IMG/VR virus record: IMGVR_UViG_3300009365_003824
Location: 1-64,000 of that record
Reading direction: 5' to 3' (one strand)
DNA from: a virus
DNA length: 64,000 nt
Under the pieces are notes generated by a model. It worked only from the letters and a program-made list of their open reading frames with translations, ran no database searches and was not told the origin of the DNA. The position numbers were made by a program, and so were the translations under genes. Positions 50,934 to 58,379 of this stretch are shown piece by piece (the stretch's first letter is position 1; each line of letters begins with the position of its first letter).

Positions 50934-51204
50934 CTTCCTTTTTTTCCTCCTCTATCACGTTATTTTGAGTTAGGAACTCCAAAATAACGCTTTCCACGAA
51001 CTCTAATTGGGCAACTGCCAATGCCTTGCTGAAGGGCATCTTCTTGCCTAGTTTCTCGCACCGCTCCCAGATTTGTTCACGATCTTCGCAGGCTAACACA
51101 GCAGCATCGGTAGTGTAAGAGTAGTCTCCTACCATGCCTCTACGGATAGCGTGCTCAATACGAACAGTAAGCGGGCGCACGTCGGAAGGTTTTATCTTAT
51201 CCAT
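50857..51204 (-). CDS. Hypothetical helical protein
   Basis: 115 residues. Ordered helical part (VRIEHAIRRGMVGDYSYTT, FSKALAVAQLEFVESVILEF), then a strongly acidic tail of about 35 residues (EEEKKEDAELPSDRGEEES). The tail is the part that overlaps the downstream gene. Function unknown. Not a recognised family. Confidence 0.65.
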   Translation of the reverse strand: MDKIKPSDVRPLTVRIEHAIRRGMVGDYSYTTDAAVLACEDREQIWERCEKLGKKMPFSKALAVAQLEFVESVILEFLTQNNVIEEEKKEDAELPSDRGEEESGHQEAETEKVAV

Positions 51205-51288
51205 TTGCGCAGACTCGCTATAAACACATTATTGGACATTACCAACATGTTAGCATAAATAGCGATAAAGTGAAGGAAAGAGCTTGAT

Positions 51289-51729
51289 TTAACCTAGAAA
51301 ATCCACACCATCAACGGGTTCTTCGTTCAACAGTACGTCCTCAGAAGATTCATTGCACTTATCATCACAGCAAGGAGTCTCATTGAGAGGCTTGGTTTCT
51401 GGTTTTACTACTACTTGCTCAACTTTGCCTTCTGTAGTCACAGTATCAGGTTGATCTAAGATTAATTTCTCTTCTTGCATTTTTTGTTGCTCCTCAGTGA
51501 TCAATGCTCTCACCAATCGAATTTCGTTCGTTTTTACCATTTCCATAAAGTAGGAATCACCTTGAAATTCTGCCCCTGGTGCTACTGTCTTGGTGCCATC
51601 GTCCAATGGCTTAGGTAGCATCAAGGTGGCATCATTGTGGTTCCTGTAGACATACACGCCAGTTCCTCTTCTGGCTTGTTCAATCTTTTTATGCCTGTAT
51701 TCTCTGGCTTCATACTTGTTTAGCTTCAT
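51289..51729 (-). CDS. Hypothetical protein, virion-associated style
   Basis: 146 residues with aaggag before the ATG. Basic helix (YEAREYRHKKIEQARRG), then a beta-rich part VYVYRNHNDATLMLPKP with GAEFQGDSYF, then an acidic tail containing CCDDKC. I have a memory of similar proteins in large T4-like marine phages, without a function. A hairpin lies directly upstream of its Shine-Dalgarno. Confidence 0.65.
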   Translation of the reverse strand: MKLNKYEAREYRHKKIEQARRGTGVYVYRNHNDATLMLPKPLDDGTKTVAPGAEFQGDSYFMEMVKTNEIRLVRALITEEQQKMQEEKLILDQPDTVTTEGKVEQVVVKPETKPLNETPCCDDKCNESSEDVLLNEEPVDGVDFLG

Positions 51730-51741
51730 GTTTTCTCCTTT

Positions 51742-51763
51742 TTGGTTTAGATTTTTAAACCAA
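51742..51763 (-). promoter_or_regulatory. 8-bp inverted repeat upstream of a Shine-Dalgarno
   Basis: ttggttta and taaaccaa with a 6-base loop, one base upstream (minus strand) of the aaggag of the gene ending at 51289. Could be an operator or a leader hairpin. Confidence 0.4.
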
Positions 51764-51816
51764 TCGTCTTAGTATATAGTAGTAGCTCGGCTAAATTATT
51801 AAGAAAGGATGTTAGT

Positions 51817-52137
51817 ATGAATAAGCCCCCTAAATGGTCGCAAATCTACCCACAGGGAACTGCGAAAGGAGACGAAGAGCAACACTTCTTTGTTGTTCTA
51901 TCAAGAGGCAAATACGACTTTCTGAGTATTGCCCAAATTGCTCAAGAATCTAAATTGAGCAAGAAGCGAGTGGAAGAAATCATAGAAAAATACTACACCT
52001 TAAATGTGGTGCTACAAAATCCAGAAAACGAAGATCAATGGGGATATTGGGAAAGATGTGAAAGTCTGCTGCCCGAAGAAAAGCCCAGTATCTCCCGAAC
52101 CGATAAAGAATCGAGAATCAAAAAGGCACGATTATAA
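51817..52137 (+). CDS. Winged-helix-like DNA-binding protein
   Basis: 106 residues with aaagga upstream. The middle part FLSIAQIAQESKLSKKRVEEIIEKYYTLNVV has the shape of a winged helix-turn-helix, with a following wing (QNPENEDQWGYWERC). The basic end is SRIKKARL. It is a possible transcription regulator, but binding sites are unknown. Divergent from the gene at 51289-51729 and closed by a strong terminator. Confidence 0.65.
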   Translation: MNKPPKWSQIYPQGTAKGDEEQHFFVVLSRGKYDFLSIAQIAQESKLSKKRVEEIIEKYYTLNVVLQNPENEDQWGYWERCESLLPEEKPSISRTDKESRIKKARL

Positions 52138-52140
52138 AGA

Positions 52141-52176
52141 AAAAAAGCAAGCCCGCGCAAGCGGGCTTGCTTTTCT
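52141..52176. terminator. Bidirectional terminator
   Basis: gcaagcccgc / gcgggcttgc with loop gcaa, followed by ttttctc on the plus strand and preceded by an A6 run that gives a T6 on the minus strand. It separates the convergent genes ending at 52137 and 52199. Confidence 0.93.
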
Positions 52177-52198
52177 CATATTATAAAATCAATATTGC

Positions 52199-52420
52199 TT
52201 AGGCGTTCTTGCCGGTTAATTGGCCATCAGCCGTCGCAGATGTTGGGTTGAAATACTTGTGCGGATATTGTGCTCTAACATATGCGTCAGGATAGTTCTT
52301 GCTCGACCCGGCTCTATGGGTGTTTTCACTAGAATCCTCTGTGCTTTCTCCACCAGCTATGGTGTTCAGCAAATCTGTTTTAGCATTATCTTCTTCTACC
52401 CATTGGCGAAACGTTTTCAT
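52199..52420 (-). CDS. Small protein with capsid-targeting-like leader
   Basis: 73 residues, with agagagga before the ATG. MKTFRQWVEEDNA is close to the T4 leader (MKTYQEFIAEA); V-E-E is a weaker protease site. The rest is disordered and polar (AGGESTEDSSENTHRAGSS, TSATADGQLTGKNA). As in T4 internal proteins, the mature part has no obvious fold. Inference: packaged small protein. Confidence 0.65.
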   Translation of the reverse strand: MKTFRQWVEEDNAKTDLLNTIAGGESTEDSSENTHRAGSSKNYPDAYVRAQYPHKYFNPTSATADGQLTGKNA

Positions 52421-52439
52421 AATTTATCCTCTCTAAATC

Positions 52440-52477
52440 AACTGGGGATCTCAGTTCATTATATATAGCCCCCAGTT
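52440..52477 (-). promoter_or_regulatory. TATATATA box inside an inverted repeat
   Basis: aactgggg (52440-52447) and ccccagtt (52470-52477) are exact complements and enclose attatatata, a late-promoter-like box for the small leader-bearing gene at 52199-52420. Confidence 0.4.
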
Positions 52478-52523
52478 TCATTTTTTATTCGTTATTACCA
52501 ATCCATTTTTGTGCGCTCATAAG

Positions 52524-52531
52524 GATAAATA
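52524..52531 (+). promoter_or_regulatory. T4 late-promoter-like GATAAATA
   Basis: gataaata, one base from the T4 late consensus TATAAATA, 34 bp upstream of the ATG at 52566. Shine-Dalgarno ggagg lies between them at a normal distance. Confidence 0.5.
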
Positions 52532-52565
52532 TATTGGGGAGCACAATCAAAGGAGGATATTTATT

Positions 52566-52835
52566 ATGAAATTCGATAAAAACACACTAGCAATTATTGC
52601 TTTGGCATTGGGTGCTGTCTGTGCTTATTTCTGGATGCAAGACCAAAAAGGAAATACGCCACCGCCACAACAACCTAATGCACAATCTCCATTTGGTCAA
52701 AATTGGATGCCGTCGCAGCAACAGGTTCCACCGGGACAGCCGCCGCAACAACAGGTTCCACCACAGTCACCACCGCAACAGGGGCCTCCGCAGCAAATGC
52801 CACCGGAACAGCCTTTTCCACCGAGAGGAGGGTGA
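52566..52835 (+). CDS. Membrane-anchored Pro/Gln-rich protein
   Basis: 89 residues from ATG 52566, with ggagga upstream. One N-terminal membrane segment (LAIIALALGAVCAYFWM) and then a Q/P-rich tail with PGQPPQQQVPP repeats. Similar tails occur in the proteins at 1-495, 7845-8408 and 10793-11686. The anchor suggests an inner-membrane or periplasmic tether. Function unknown. Confidence 0.68.
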   Translation: MKFDKNTLAIIALALGAVCAYFWMQDQKGNTPPPQQPNAQSPFGQNWMPSQQQVPPGQPPQQQVPPQSPPQQGPPQQMPPEQPFPPRGG

Positions 52836-52892
52836 AAGCCTGGGTTTTACACTAATCACGGTAGTTTACTAGATTGGAAGATATATAATTAA

Positions 52893-53051
52893 ATGGCATG
52901 TGGAAATTGTGGAAAAAAAGGCACAGTCAGAATGAGAACTTATGACTGGGAAAAGAGTCGCAAACGGGCTAAAGCTATCATCAAGCGAAAGCGTGAGATG
53001 AGTCATTATCATGCTAAGGCCCGAATGGTTTTCAATAAAATGCATTTGTGA
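52893..53051 (+). CDS. Very small basic protein with MxCGxC start
   Basis: 52 residues. MACGNCGKKGTVRMRTYDW, then a highly basic helix (KSRKRAKAIIKRKREM). A tata-type box (agatatataatt) ends a few bases before the ATG, with no Shine-Dalgarno between. Nucleic-acid binding is likely from charge. The next gene starts 10 bp later with a similar Cys motif (MGCGC). Confidence 0.6.
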   Translation: MACGNCGKKGTVRMRTYDWEKSRKRAKAIIKRKREMSHYHAKARMVFNKMHL

Positions 53052-53061
53052 GGTAAAAATT

Positions 53062-53310
53062 ATGGGATGTGGTTGTAATAAAAGTGTTCGTAGTACTGGT
53101 AGTAGAACCAAAATGACTGTAGCCAGGGCCAGCAGAGTTGTGTCATCTTCTAAAAGCACTAGAGCCAGCAGGATGATCCCTCAATCAGTGTTGAAACAAC
53201 AAGCTGCCAAGCAGGCTGAATTAGAACAAGGAACTTCCGCACTAGAAAAACAACGCAAGTTGAGAGACATAAGAAGAAGAATTATTGCTCAAAAACTAGG
53301 ACACCATTAG
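53062..53310 (+). CDS. Small basic protein with MGCGC start
   Basis: 82 residues from ATG 53062 (gaggt upstream); a longer frame from 53011 would overlap the previous gene. MGCGCNKSV is followed by a Ser/Arg/Thr-rich stretch and a long basic helix (LEKQRKLRDIRRRIIAQKLG). Similar build to the protein at 52893-53051; both may be nucleic-acid binding or packaged. It overlaps the convergent gene by 4 bp. Confidence 0.62.
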   Translation: MGCGCNKSVRSTGSRTKMTVARASRVVSSSKSTRASRMIPQSVLKQQAAKQAELEQGTSALEKQRKLRDIRRRIIAQKLGHH

Positions 53311-54137
53311 TTTTCTGCCATGTTTACGGTGTCTTTCATATATGGCATTACCCAGTTGTTTGGATCAACCACAAGGTTGACTGAGGTATTGCTAAAGGAC
53401 CAGTAGAGCGTTTTGTTTTCCTCATACCAACAAATCTTCATCTCTTTTGGAACCAAAAATCCGTTCACTGATTGAAAGCTCAAGACTTCTGAACTTGCTA
53501 TTCCATTATCAGATAAGTCCAACAAATAGTGTCCTATTATTGCTTTTTTCTCTGCATCAATGAGAGTTATTTTCTTAACCCAATTGCCCGTTGAAGCACT
53601 CACTTTTCTTTCTTCAACTAGGATATATTTCTCATTTCTCTTGATTTTATCTGGCAGTTCTATTACCCCAACATTTAGACATTCTATCATCCACAAAGGG
53701 TGAAACGGGGTTTTAAGGCGTGTCTTGTGAAGACTTGCGTGTTCTGAATAATACAGCGCAGGAGGCTTCATACGCCTTGACCAGAACCAAAATATGTTAT
53801 TAGTTGAGCCGACATCTAATTCTCTTCCAGTGATAGAATTAGCAAGCATCCTAAAATTAAGATCCTTTTCGTAGGCAATGGAACCTCTAAGATTGAAGGG
53901 GCTATCAACTATGTCTATGGCAACATCTGTTTTCATTGTCCTCAGCAGTTTATTGTGAGCATTTATTTCGTGAAATAATTGCAACACCTTTTGCTTCTCT
54001 GAGGTTTCTTGTGGCTCTAAATTGGCAACACCACCAGCACTCAAATAATGAGAAGAAGGTGGTGATCCCTGGAAATTAATATACCAGAAAAACACAATTG
54101 CCAAAATCATTATGGTTATTACTAAAATCTTCTGCAA
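53307..54137 (-). CDS. Exported or anchored LolA-like beta protein
   Basis: 276 residues. N-terminal anchor ILVITIMILAIVFFWYINF. The exported part, with SPFNLRGSIAYEKDLNFRML, LDVGSTNNIFWFWSRRMKPP and LDLSDNGI, reads like the half-barrel of LolA/outer-membrane-lipoprotein-sorting proteins. The FWFW...PP-ALYY style is one I associate with Planctomycetota (memory only). It overlaps the preceding gene by 16 bp. It would lie in the periplasm or at the inner membrane. Confidence 0.62.
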   Translation of the reverse strand: MQKILVITIMILAIVFFWYINFQGSPPSSHYLSAGGVANLEPQETSEKQKVLQLFHEINAHNKLLRTMKTDVAIDIVDSPFNLRGSIAYEKDLNFRMLANSITGRELDVGSTNNIFWFWSRRMKPPALYYSEHASLHKTRLKTPFHPLWMIECLNVGVIELPDKIKRNEKYILVEERKVSASTGNWVKKITLIDAEKKAIIGHYLLDLSDNGIASSEVLSFQSVNGFLVPKEMKICWYEENKTLYWSFSNTSVNLVVDPNNWVMPYMKDTVNMAEN

Positions 54138-54547
54138 CGGTAGTACCTCACACCAAAACAGCCCAACAACCTTCGCAAGGGTCGTCTATGACGTATATAC
54201 TTAAATGGTCTACATCTATGACGAGTAACGCATGGTTTTTTAACACAAGTGGGCGTTTCCACGAAGGTATTACAAATTAACAACCCTTCTCCGTTTGAAG
54301 GGGTGAATTCCTGATAAGGGACATATTCGATGTATTCATCTTCATATTCCCTTAGTTCCAATCCAATTAAAGGTTCTTCATTAGGTTTCCTTGAAGAAAA
54401 ATCACATAATTCCAAACCCACGATTTGATGATTGGTGTTTGCCACAACCGCTCTTTTTGGCGGTATATTCAAAATATGTTCTGTAATATAAGGCAGGTTC
54501 ATCAATGCGGCCAGAAATACCGCAATTCCTGCGAGCGTGTTTTTCAT
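54122..54547 (-). CDS. Exported small protein with Cys/Arg-rich end
   Basis: 141 residues with gggaggg upstream. Signal or anchor segment LAGIAVFLAALMNLPYI. A central acidic segment (LREYEDEYIEYVPYQEF) and a Cys/Arg-rich C-terminus (CVKKPCVTRHRCRPFKYIRHRRP). Function unknown. It is coupled to the downstream LolA-like gene, so both may act in the envelope. Confidence 0.62.
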   Translation of the reverse strand: MKNTLAGIAVFLAALMNLPYITEHILNIPPKRAVVANTNHQIVGLELCDFSSRKPNEEPLIGLELREYEDEYIEYVPYQEFTPSNGEGLLICNTFVETPTCVKKPCVTRHRCRPFKYIRHRRPLRRLLGCFGVRYYRCRRF

Positions 54548-54571
54548 AGAGTCCCTCCCAAAAAATACGTT

Positions 54572-54583
54572 CGTTATTATATA
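54572..54583. promoter_or_regulatory. TATATATA box in a divergent gap
   Basis: ttattatatatatcc in the 76-bp gap between the exported protein gene and the gene at 54624. The plus-strand gene also has ggag near its ATG. Confidence 0.42.
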
Positions 54584-54623
54584 TATCCTTACTGAGCTTG
54601 GTTTTTACGTTGGAGAAAAAAAC

Positions 54624-55391
54624 ATGTTATCATACGAAAAATGGAAAGTGATTAGTGAGTCTATGGGTGGAGCAATTCCTCTTGGTATTAAAACTCCCGA
54701 AACTATCGGAGTGGTTGGAAATATCACAGAGCCAGTTGAGCCTCTTGACTTTGAAGCTGAACTTGAGGAAGCTAAGAAATGCCTTAAGAAAAAAATGGAC
54801 GGCGACGTTCCATCTCCTGATGATGAAGGTGGAGATAAGCCTCCTTTCCTTAAGAAAAAAGGAAGTCCAGATGATGCCGAAGCCGATGATGGCGGCGAAG
54901 AACCGGGCGGCGATGAAGATGAAAGCGGCGATGAGCCTTCAGGTGATGCTGATGCTGGTTCCGATGACTCTTCTGATTCCGATTCCGATTCCAGTGGTGA
55001 CGATGAAAAAGTAGATCCAAAAGCAAAACCCACTTTATTCCAAAAGAAAAAGCAAAAGAAGGGCATGAAGAAGAATATGAAAAAGGAAGACAACGAATTC
55101 CTTAGTCGCTTCAAAAGCCTGCATAAGCAATTGGGATATGATCCTAACCAAAGACATTGGGATGGACTTAGTGAAGATGCTGTATATCCCGAATCAGACC
55201 CGAATCAAGGTCTGGCTGATATACAACCGGAAGTACCAGACAATCCGCAGCCCGGTGAAGTAGGATTTTCTCCTTACAGTAAAGTGGCAGGTTTGGGTGC
55301 TGAATATGAAGAGTCTACAAAAAATCTTGTAGATGCCATACTCAACGACTCAAGAGTGCCAGAAGAAGTTAAAAATGATTTGCGTGGTTAA
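54624..55391 (+). CDS. Acidic Asp/Ser-rich protein with leader; possible scaffold or core protein
   Basis: 255 residues from ATG 54624 (ggag upstream). MLSYEKWKVISESMGG fits the leader pattern with an I-S-E site, as in the protein at 1-495. Next comes EPVEPLDFEAELEEAKKCLKK, then a very acidic region (about 70-135) with DSDSDSSGDDE, then KKKQKKGMKKNMKK and an ordered end. Alternating acidic and basic blocks fit a prohead core or DNA-mimic packaged protein. No enzyme motif. Confidence 0.65.
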   Translation: MLSYEKWKVISESMGGAIPLGIKTPETIGVVGNITEPVEPLDFEAELEEAKKCLKKKMDGDVPSPDDEGGDKPPFLKKKGSPDDAEADDGGEEPGGDEDESGDEPSGDADAGSDDSSDSDSDSSGDDEKVDPKAKPTLFQKKKQKKGMKKNMKKEDNEFLSRFKSLHKQLGYDPNQRHWDGLSEDAVYPESDPNQGLADIQPEVPDNPQPGEVGFSPYSKVAGLGAEYEESTKNLVDAILNDSRVPEEVKNDLRG

Positions 55392-56305
55392 ATATAATCG
55401 CGTATTCCGTCCATAAGACTATACTCAGGGGAAAAGCCCAAGATTTCTTGGGCTTTTTTCATGTCTGTATGAACATTGTCTTGGTAGGTCTTTGGATCGG
55501 GATTTTCAACATATTCAATTTTCTTAAATGGCTCTCTGGGTCGTGGCATCTTCGTCTTTAAATGCAGTTGTAATGCCCCTACAACCTCATTGAAGCTAAT
55601 AGGATCGCCAGTTGCACAATTAAATATAGCAGTTCCATTGAATTCAGCAGCAAGCAGGTTGGCTCTTACCGCATCTTTCACATAAAGCCACTCTCTTTTT
55701 TCTTCCCCATTTCCGAACAATACAGGGGCTTCGCCTCGTTTTATTTTATTGGCCAGCTTTGTAATCATGCTCATTCTAGGCCCTTTGTGCTCTTCTCCTG
55801 GGCCATACACATTGCAGTATCTCAAACCTACAATTGAAATGTCGGGATGTCTTGAGGCAAATGATATTGCGTATTGATCTAGCCTATATTTGGACATTCC
55901 ATAGACATTCAGTGGATTACATTCGTCTGTTTCTTTGAATGGGTCGTGATCTTTGGTGAATCCTCTACCATAGACAGCAGTTGATGAGGCATAAACGAAT
56001 TTACAACAATTGCTGTTTAGTTTGAGTGCGTTAAAAAGATCCGTAGTTGCATATAGATTTGAACGCAACATTAAGTTATGATCGGTCTCTGTTGTCTTGT
56101 TGTTGGCGGCTTGGTGGAAACAAACATCCACCCCCTCGACACGTCGCCAATCTATGCCATTCAAATCGTGTGGCAAAAATTCGGTTCCTTCAGGAACTCT
56201 TTCAGGACAACTCCCAGTAACTAGAACCTCATGGCCTTGTTTTACAAGTTCTGAAGCTAAGTGGTGTCCAACGAAGCCCGTTCCGCCAGTAACTAATGCT
56301 TTCAT
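55388..56305 (-). CDS. NAD-dependent sugar epimerase/dehydratase (SDR family)
   Basis: 305 residues; gagg precedes the ATG. ALVTGGTGFVGHHLA is the NAD motif, YASSTAVYG and YGMSKYRLDQYA give the S/Y-x3-K catalytic set, and YCNVYGPGEEHKGPR is the sugar-binding side. It belongs to the UDP-glucose 4-epimerase/dehydratase group; the exact reaction cannot be fixed. It provides a modified nucleotide sugar for the glycosyltransferases. It overlaps the convergent gene by 4 bp. Confidence 0.9.
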   Translation of the reverse strand: MKALVTGGTGFVGHHLASELVKQGHEVLVTGSCPERVPEGTEFLPHDLNGIDWRRVEGVDVCFHQAANNKTTETDHNLMLRSNLYATTDLFNALKLNSNCCKFVYASSTAVYGRGFTKDHDPFKETDECNPLNVYGMSKYRLDQYAISFASRHPDISIVGLRYCNVYGPGEEHKGPRMSMITKLANKIKRGEAPVLFGNGEEKREWLYVKDAVRANLLAAEFNGTAIFNCATGDPISFNEVVGALQLHLKTKMPRPREPFKKIEYVENPDPKTYQDNVHTDMKKAQEILGFSPEYSLMDGIRDYI

Positions 56306-56314
56306 GATCGCCTC

Positions 56315-56322
56315 TATTTATG
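56315..56322 (-). promoter_or_regulatory. Late-promoter-like CATAAATA
   Basis: On the minus strand cataaata, one base from the T4 late consensus, ends 9 nt before the ATG of the epimerase gene (gaggcgatc lies between). Confidence 0.42.
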
Positions 56323-56341
56323 TTGGTTTAATAGAGGGAAG

Positions 56342-56494
56342 TTATTGTTTTTTTGAATGAAATACTTCGGGACGGGGTGCCCATTGGGGGCCTTTTCGCT
56401 CTTTTCCACCAACTCTGAGACGATCCATCTTGTCAGTTATTTCTTTTTTATTTATACTCTGTTCTTGGAGAGCTAACCATTGCTTAAAAGTCAT
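56342..56494 (-). CDS. 50-residue protein with capsid-targeting-like leader
   Basis: 50 residues. MTFKQWLALQEQS fits the leader pattern, with L-Q-E as a possible protease site, and the rest is basic and polar (KMDRLRVGGKERKGPQWAP). It fills the gap between the epimerase and the divergent primase-polymerase gene. The start lies 10 bp from the divergent ATG. It resembles the other leader-bearing small genes and was found by reading the frame directly. Confidence 0.6.
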   Translation of the reverse strand: MTFKQWLALQEQSINKKEITDKMDRLRVGGKERKGPQWAPRPEVFHSKKQ

Positions 56495-56504
56495 ATGAGT
56501 ATCT

Positions 56505-57197
56505 ATGGACACAATCAAGCATTTTGAAAATTACATCAAAGCAGGGTTTCAAGTTATCCCTTTGCATCCCAATACTAAAATTCCAATTGGCAAGAAGTGG
56601 AATGAAAATTGGAGTGAAAGAGGCGCACGTAGTCTCTTTCAATTTCACGTTGGAGCCAATTTAGGAATTTTACTGGGAACTGTTGTTGATGTTGAAGGCG
56701 ATACCATTGAAGCTAATGAATTGATTGATGAACTGATCGGTGATTATCCTCACCCTTCATATCGGGGTTCCAAGTCAACTCACCACTTATTTCAGAATCC
56801 AGATAAGGGTTTGACTAGAATATCCAAAAATGGAATTGAATTCAGGGCTTTCAAGCACCAATCTGTCCTTCCTCCTAGCATCCACCCAGATGGCTCTCAA
56901 TACAAGTGGTTGACTGACTTTTTTCCTATACCACCAATGCCTCCCGCTCTATTGGAGCTATATGGTGAATTTCAAGCAGTACCAAAAACGTGTCCTCCGA
57001 GGAAGCCGAGACATGATTTAATCATAATCCAGTGTCCTTGTTGTCATAAGAAAATAAAGATGAATCGCACGCGGTATAAACGAGAAAAGGCCGCTTTTAG
57101 GGAGAGGCGGGAAGAGTGGTGTTGCTCTAAGTGTAGAAGATTTGATATTCGTCCTTCATGTAGAAGGATCAAAAAACAGATGCGACTTAATAAATAA
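56505..57197 (+). CDS. Stand-alone primase-polymerase (prim-pol) with zinc ribbon
   Basis: 230 residues. FENYIKAGFQVIPLHPNTKIP and the catalytic D-x-E in VVDVEGD (about residues 64-70), then STHHLFQNP and FRAFKHQSVLPPSIHPDG match the bifunctional primase/polymerase N-terminal family. The C-terminus has CPCC and CCSKC, a zinc ribbon. It would make primers on single-stranded DNA. The usual fused helicase domain is absent, so a helicase partner must be elsewhere. Confidence 0.85.
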   Translation: MDTIKHFENYIKAGFQVIPLHPNTKIPIGKKWNENWSERGARSLFQFHVGANLGILLGTVVDVEGDTIEANELIDELIGDYPHPSYRGSKSTHHLFQNPDKGLTRISKNGIEFRAFKHQSVLPPSIHPDGSQYKWLTDFFPIPPMPPALLELYGEFQAVPKTCPPRKPRHDLIIIQCPCCHKKIKMNRTRYKREKAAFRERREEWCCSKCRRFDIRPSCRRIKKQMRLNK

Positions 57198-57201
57198 CAT
57201 C

Positions 57202-57498
57202 ATGGATTTCAAGACATTTTTTTATAAAATAGCCCCTTCTGAAAAAGAGAGGGCAGCGATACAGAAGTATCAACAAGGCACTCCAGTAATGGATATTGTT
57301 CAGGAGTTTGGATTTACTTCTATGGGTAAATTCTATGAGATGCTAAAGGAAAATGGCATTGGAGCTAATCGTTTAAAACAAAAACATGAGTTAATTGGCT
57401 ATTTCCACAATGGTGGCTATAACACGCACCAGATAGCTGATTTGGTTGATATGTCAGAACGAGCCGTTCGAGATTTTGTTCGCAAATTAAGAGACTAA
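57202..57498 (+). CDS. Helix-turn-helix protein with leader-like start
   Basis: 98 residues from ATG 57202. MDFKTFFYKIAPSEKE resembles the leader pattern in the first seven residues. Then two helix-turn-helix-like segments: TPVMDIVQEFGFTSMGKFYEM and TNTHQIADLVDMSERAVRDF-type (THQIADLVDMSERAVRDFVR). DNA binding is likely. If the leader is real, this would be a packaged regulator; a plain early regulator is the alternative. Confidence 0.65.
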   Translation: MDFKTFFYKIAPSEKERAAIQKYQQGTPVMDIVQEFGFTSMGKFYEMLKENGIGANRLKQKHELIGYFHNGGYNTHQIADLVDMSERAVRDFVRKLRD

Positions 57499-57499
57499 C

Positions 57500-58354
57500 A
57501 TGCCAATAAAAGAAGAGATAGTTTGGGTATTATCTGGTGGCCGCTCCAATCGTAATGTAAATGATTCCTTGGGCGGTGAGCCTTCTACTACAATCATAAT
57601 GGATGGATTAAATAATCTTTTTGATGATGTAACCCGCTTAGAGATGAAACGAGGTAATGTAGACTATCGTTGTTTTTATGTTAAAAATGGCTCTAAACAA
57701 ACTTGGCAAAACATCCAGGTTTACATCAAAAGTCAAGTAGAAGATGGGGCTTTTGGGTATTTGGGAGTAGGTTTAGCAGATGAAGAACAACAATTCAGCG
57801 TAATCGCTGATGCTGATGTTACAGGTGGTTATTTTACTTTTGATTTTGACACTGATCTTAATGTTCGAGTTGATCACGATAGTGATTTAGATACATGGGC
57901 TGCTAACTTTGAAACAGCCCTTAAAGGAATCAGGCAGTTAAGAGATGTTCAGGTTACTGGCCATTATTTCCCAGATCATTCTACTCCATATTATCAAAAC
58001 AAAACATTTTACACTTTTAGAATTTTATTTTTAGGTCGTGACGGCAAGAGAAATCAATCTCTAATTGAACCAAATCAAAACAATATCACTGGAATTAACG
58101 TTAATTTATCTTCAGATAAAGTCATTTCTGGTGCCCCTTGTAATTCTGTAGCAGTCCAAGTAGCGGCAGAAAACCAACGCCCTGATAATGTGGTTTTTAA
58201 CCTGACCAGTAGGGATGCACCTATCCAGTTAGGAGATTTAAAACCTGATGAATATGTGCCAATTTGGTTGATGCGTGAGAATTTTCCTGATGACACTGAA
58301 AAAAGAAATGATAAAATTACAGTTGCTATTCGAGGCGCATCGACTGTAATATAA
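57500..58354 (+). CDS. Virion structural protein, LSGG-type
   Basis: 284 residues; starts 1 bp after the preceding stop. VWVLSGGRSNRNVNDSLGG, FDDVTRLEMKRGNVDYRCFY and VKNGSKQTWQN are features I recall in structural proteins of many T4-like marine phages. The C-terminal region has a second sandwich-like part (NVVFNLTSRDAPIQLGDLKPDEYVPIWL). All-beta, no enzymatic motif. A baseplate wedge, fibre or decoration role is possible. Confidence 0.75.
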   Translation: MPIKEEIVWVLSGGRSNRNVNDSLGGEPSTTIIMDGLNNLFDDVTRLEMKRGNVDYRCFYVKNGSKQTWQNIQVYIKSQVEDGAFGYLGVGLADEEQQFSVIADADVTGGYFTFDFDTDLNVRVDHDSDLDTWAANFETALKGIRQLRDVQVTGHYFPDHSTPYYQNKTFYTFRILFLGRDGKRNQSLIEPNQNNITGINVNLSSDKVISGAPCNSVAVQVAAENQRPDNVVFNLTSRDAPIQLGDLKPDEYVPIWLMRENFPDDTEKRNDKITVAIRGASTVI

Positions 58355-58379
58355 CTCTTTTAGTGTAGGAGAAATATAA

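Noticed and set aside
54605-55114. 169-codon minus-strand frame
   Set aside because: It is the Ser-rich mirror of the Asp/Ser-rich gene at 54624-55391, which has a leader, start signal and codon character.
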